NCBI GenBank assembly: GCA_911728435.2
Contig: OU452213.1
Coordinates: 9,837,834-9,901,833, forward strand
From: Apoderus coryli
Lineage: Eukaryota; Arthropoda; Insecta; Coleoptera; Attelabidae
DNA: 64,000 nt
Direction: 5' to 3'
Below the pieces are notes generated by a model, which had not been told where the DNA came from, did no database searches, and saw only the letters and a program-made list of their open reading frames with translations. The position numbers and the translations under genes are program-made. Shown here one piece after another: positions 63,611 through 64,000 of this stretch. Each line of letters opens with the position of its first letter. The first letter of the stretch is position 1.

Positions 63611-64000
63611 TATTTTACACGTTACCTTAACTGTAATTTTTGGATTATTATAAAATACTTAAAAAACGTAATTTTAACGTTTTTATTGTCGCCTCTAAAA
63701 ATTATGCGCTTCTAATGGACATTTTCTAACGTTATTTTATTATTATAAATTGCATAAAGAAAATTTTATAAACGTTTTTAACACCTAAAACAAACGTTTT
63801 TGTTTTATGGTTTATTAATAATACATATACAACGTTAATTAAACATAATTAATGCACGTAGTTGTATTTAGATAATAAAAACACATGTCTATAACGTTTA
63901 AACTGAACGGTGTAAAATTAAACGTCACTTTTCTAACATAAGACCAATTATCAACGACTGACACGTTGAATCAACGTTTCATTTACGTATATGTGTTTAC
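63611..64000. repeat. AACGTT-motif-rich DNA running off the window
   Basis: AACGTT or a one-base variant recurs about every 50-60 bases, for example near 63,675, 63,731, 63,772, 63,795, 63,832, 63,894 and 63,974. It looks like the interior or end of the same element family as 63,017-63,240. No coding is seen. Confidence 0.5.

Noticed and set aside
1..64000. Telomeric TTAGG arrays or rDNA
   Set aside because: Looked for and not seen.

Overview
The window looks like transposon-rich DNA from an arthropod, most likely an insect. It is AT-rich. It carries Ty1/copia elements, an env-bearing gypsy-type (errantivirus-like) element primed by tRNA-Ser, Jockey/CR1/L2-type and RNase H-bearing LINEs, Tc1/mariner, pogo, hAT-like and Crypton remnants, and long satellite-like arrays. 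The order of insect cannot be fixed from the sequence. I found no convincing host gene, rRNA gene, CRISPR array or functional tRNA gene. Every recognisable protein belongs to a mobile element, and most are broken.

Layout, left to right. A hAT-like non-autonomous element with 8-bp target duplications (151-2447) contains a SINE-like insertion. Two RNase H LINE tails follow (3.3-5.6 kb), then a 3.4-kb purine-only-like satellite (5.64-9.05 kb). A copia element with about 98% identical LTRs occupies 9,798-14,117; its polyprotein is interrupted only once. A LINE (14.65-17.66 kb) is split by a 1.6-kb foldback element with 730-bp arms. The polypurine satellite and the same LINE fragment then recur (17.66-19.16 kb). 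At 19.5-22.3 kb an inverted-repeat DNA element has taken in a mariner relic and a CR1-like LINE. A nearly complete LINE with ORF1, endonuclease and RT lies at 23.3-27.7 kb (minus strand).

From 30.0 to 37.0 kb an AT-rich satellite with a core of about 320 bp is invaded by a LINE that is itself invaded by another LINE. A TA-flanked MITE follows. Between 38.1 and 50.9 kb two LINEs lie tail to tail, and the minus-strand one is split by a young 9.2-kb errantivirus-like element (LTRs about 99% identical, gag, pol, env). Its pol is in turn interrupted by a 650-bp hairpin-bearing element. A second copy of that 650-bp element caps a mariner transposase at 58.57 kb. Further right are a Crypton tyrosine recombinase relic (51.4-52.6 kb), a pogo/Tigger element (53.8-55.6 kb), several perfect or near-perfect hairpins, a deleted second copia element (59.5-61.6 kb), and a region full of AACGTT motifs and hairpins that runs off the window end.

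The strongest candidate for something undescribed is a set of hairpin elements. The 1.6-kb foldback and both copies of the 650-bp element end in the same 15-bp sequence (TAGTATATTAAGTAT), carry subterminal snap-back hairpins, and where the hairpin tip is present it contains GAGCGAAGCGA. None has an obvious transposase. This would be a non-autonomous family whose mobiliser is not in this window.
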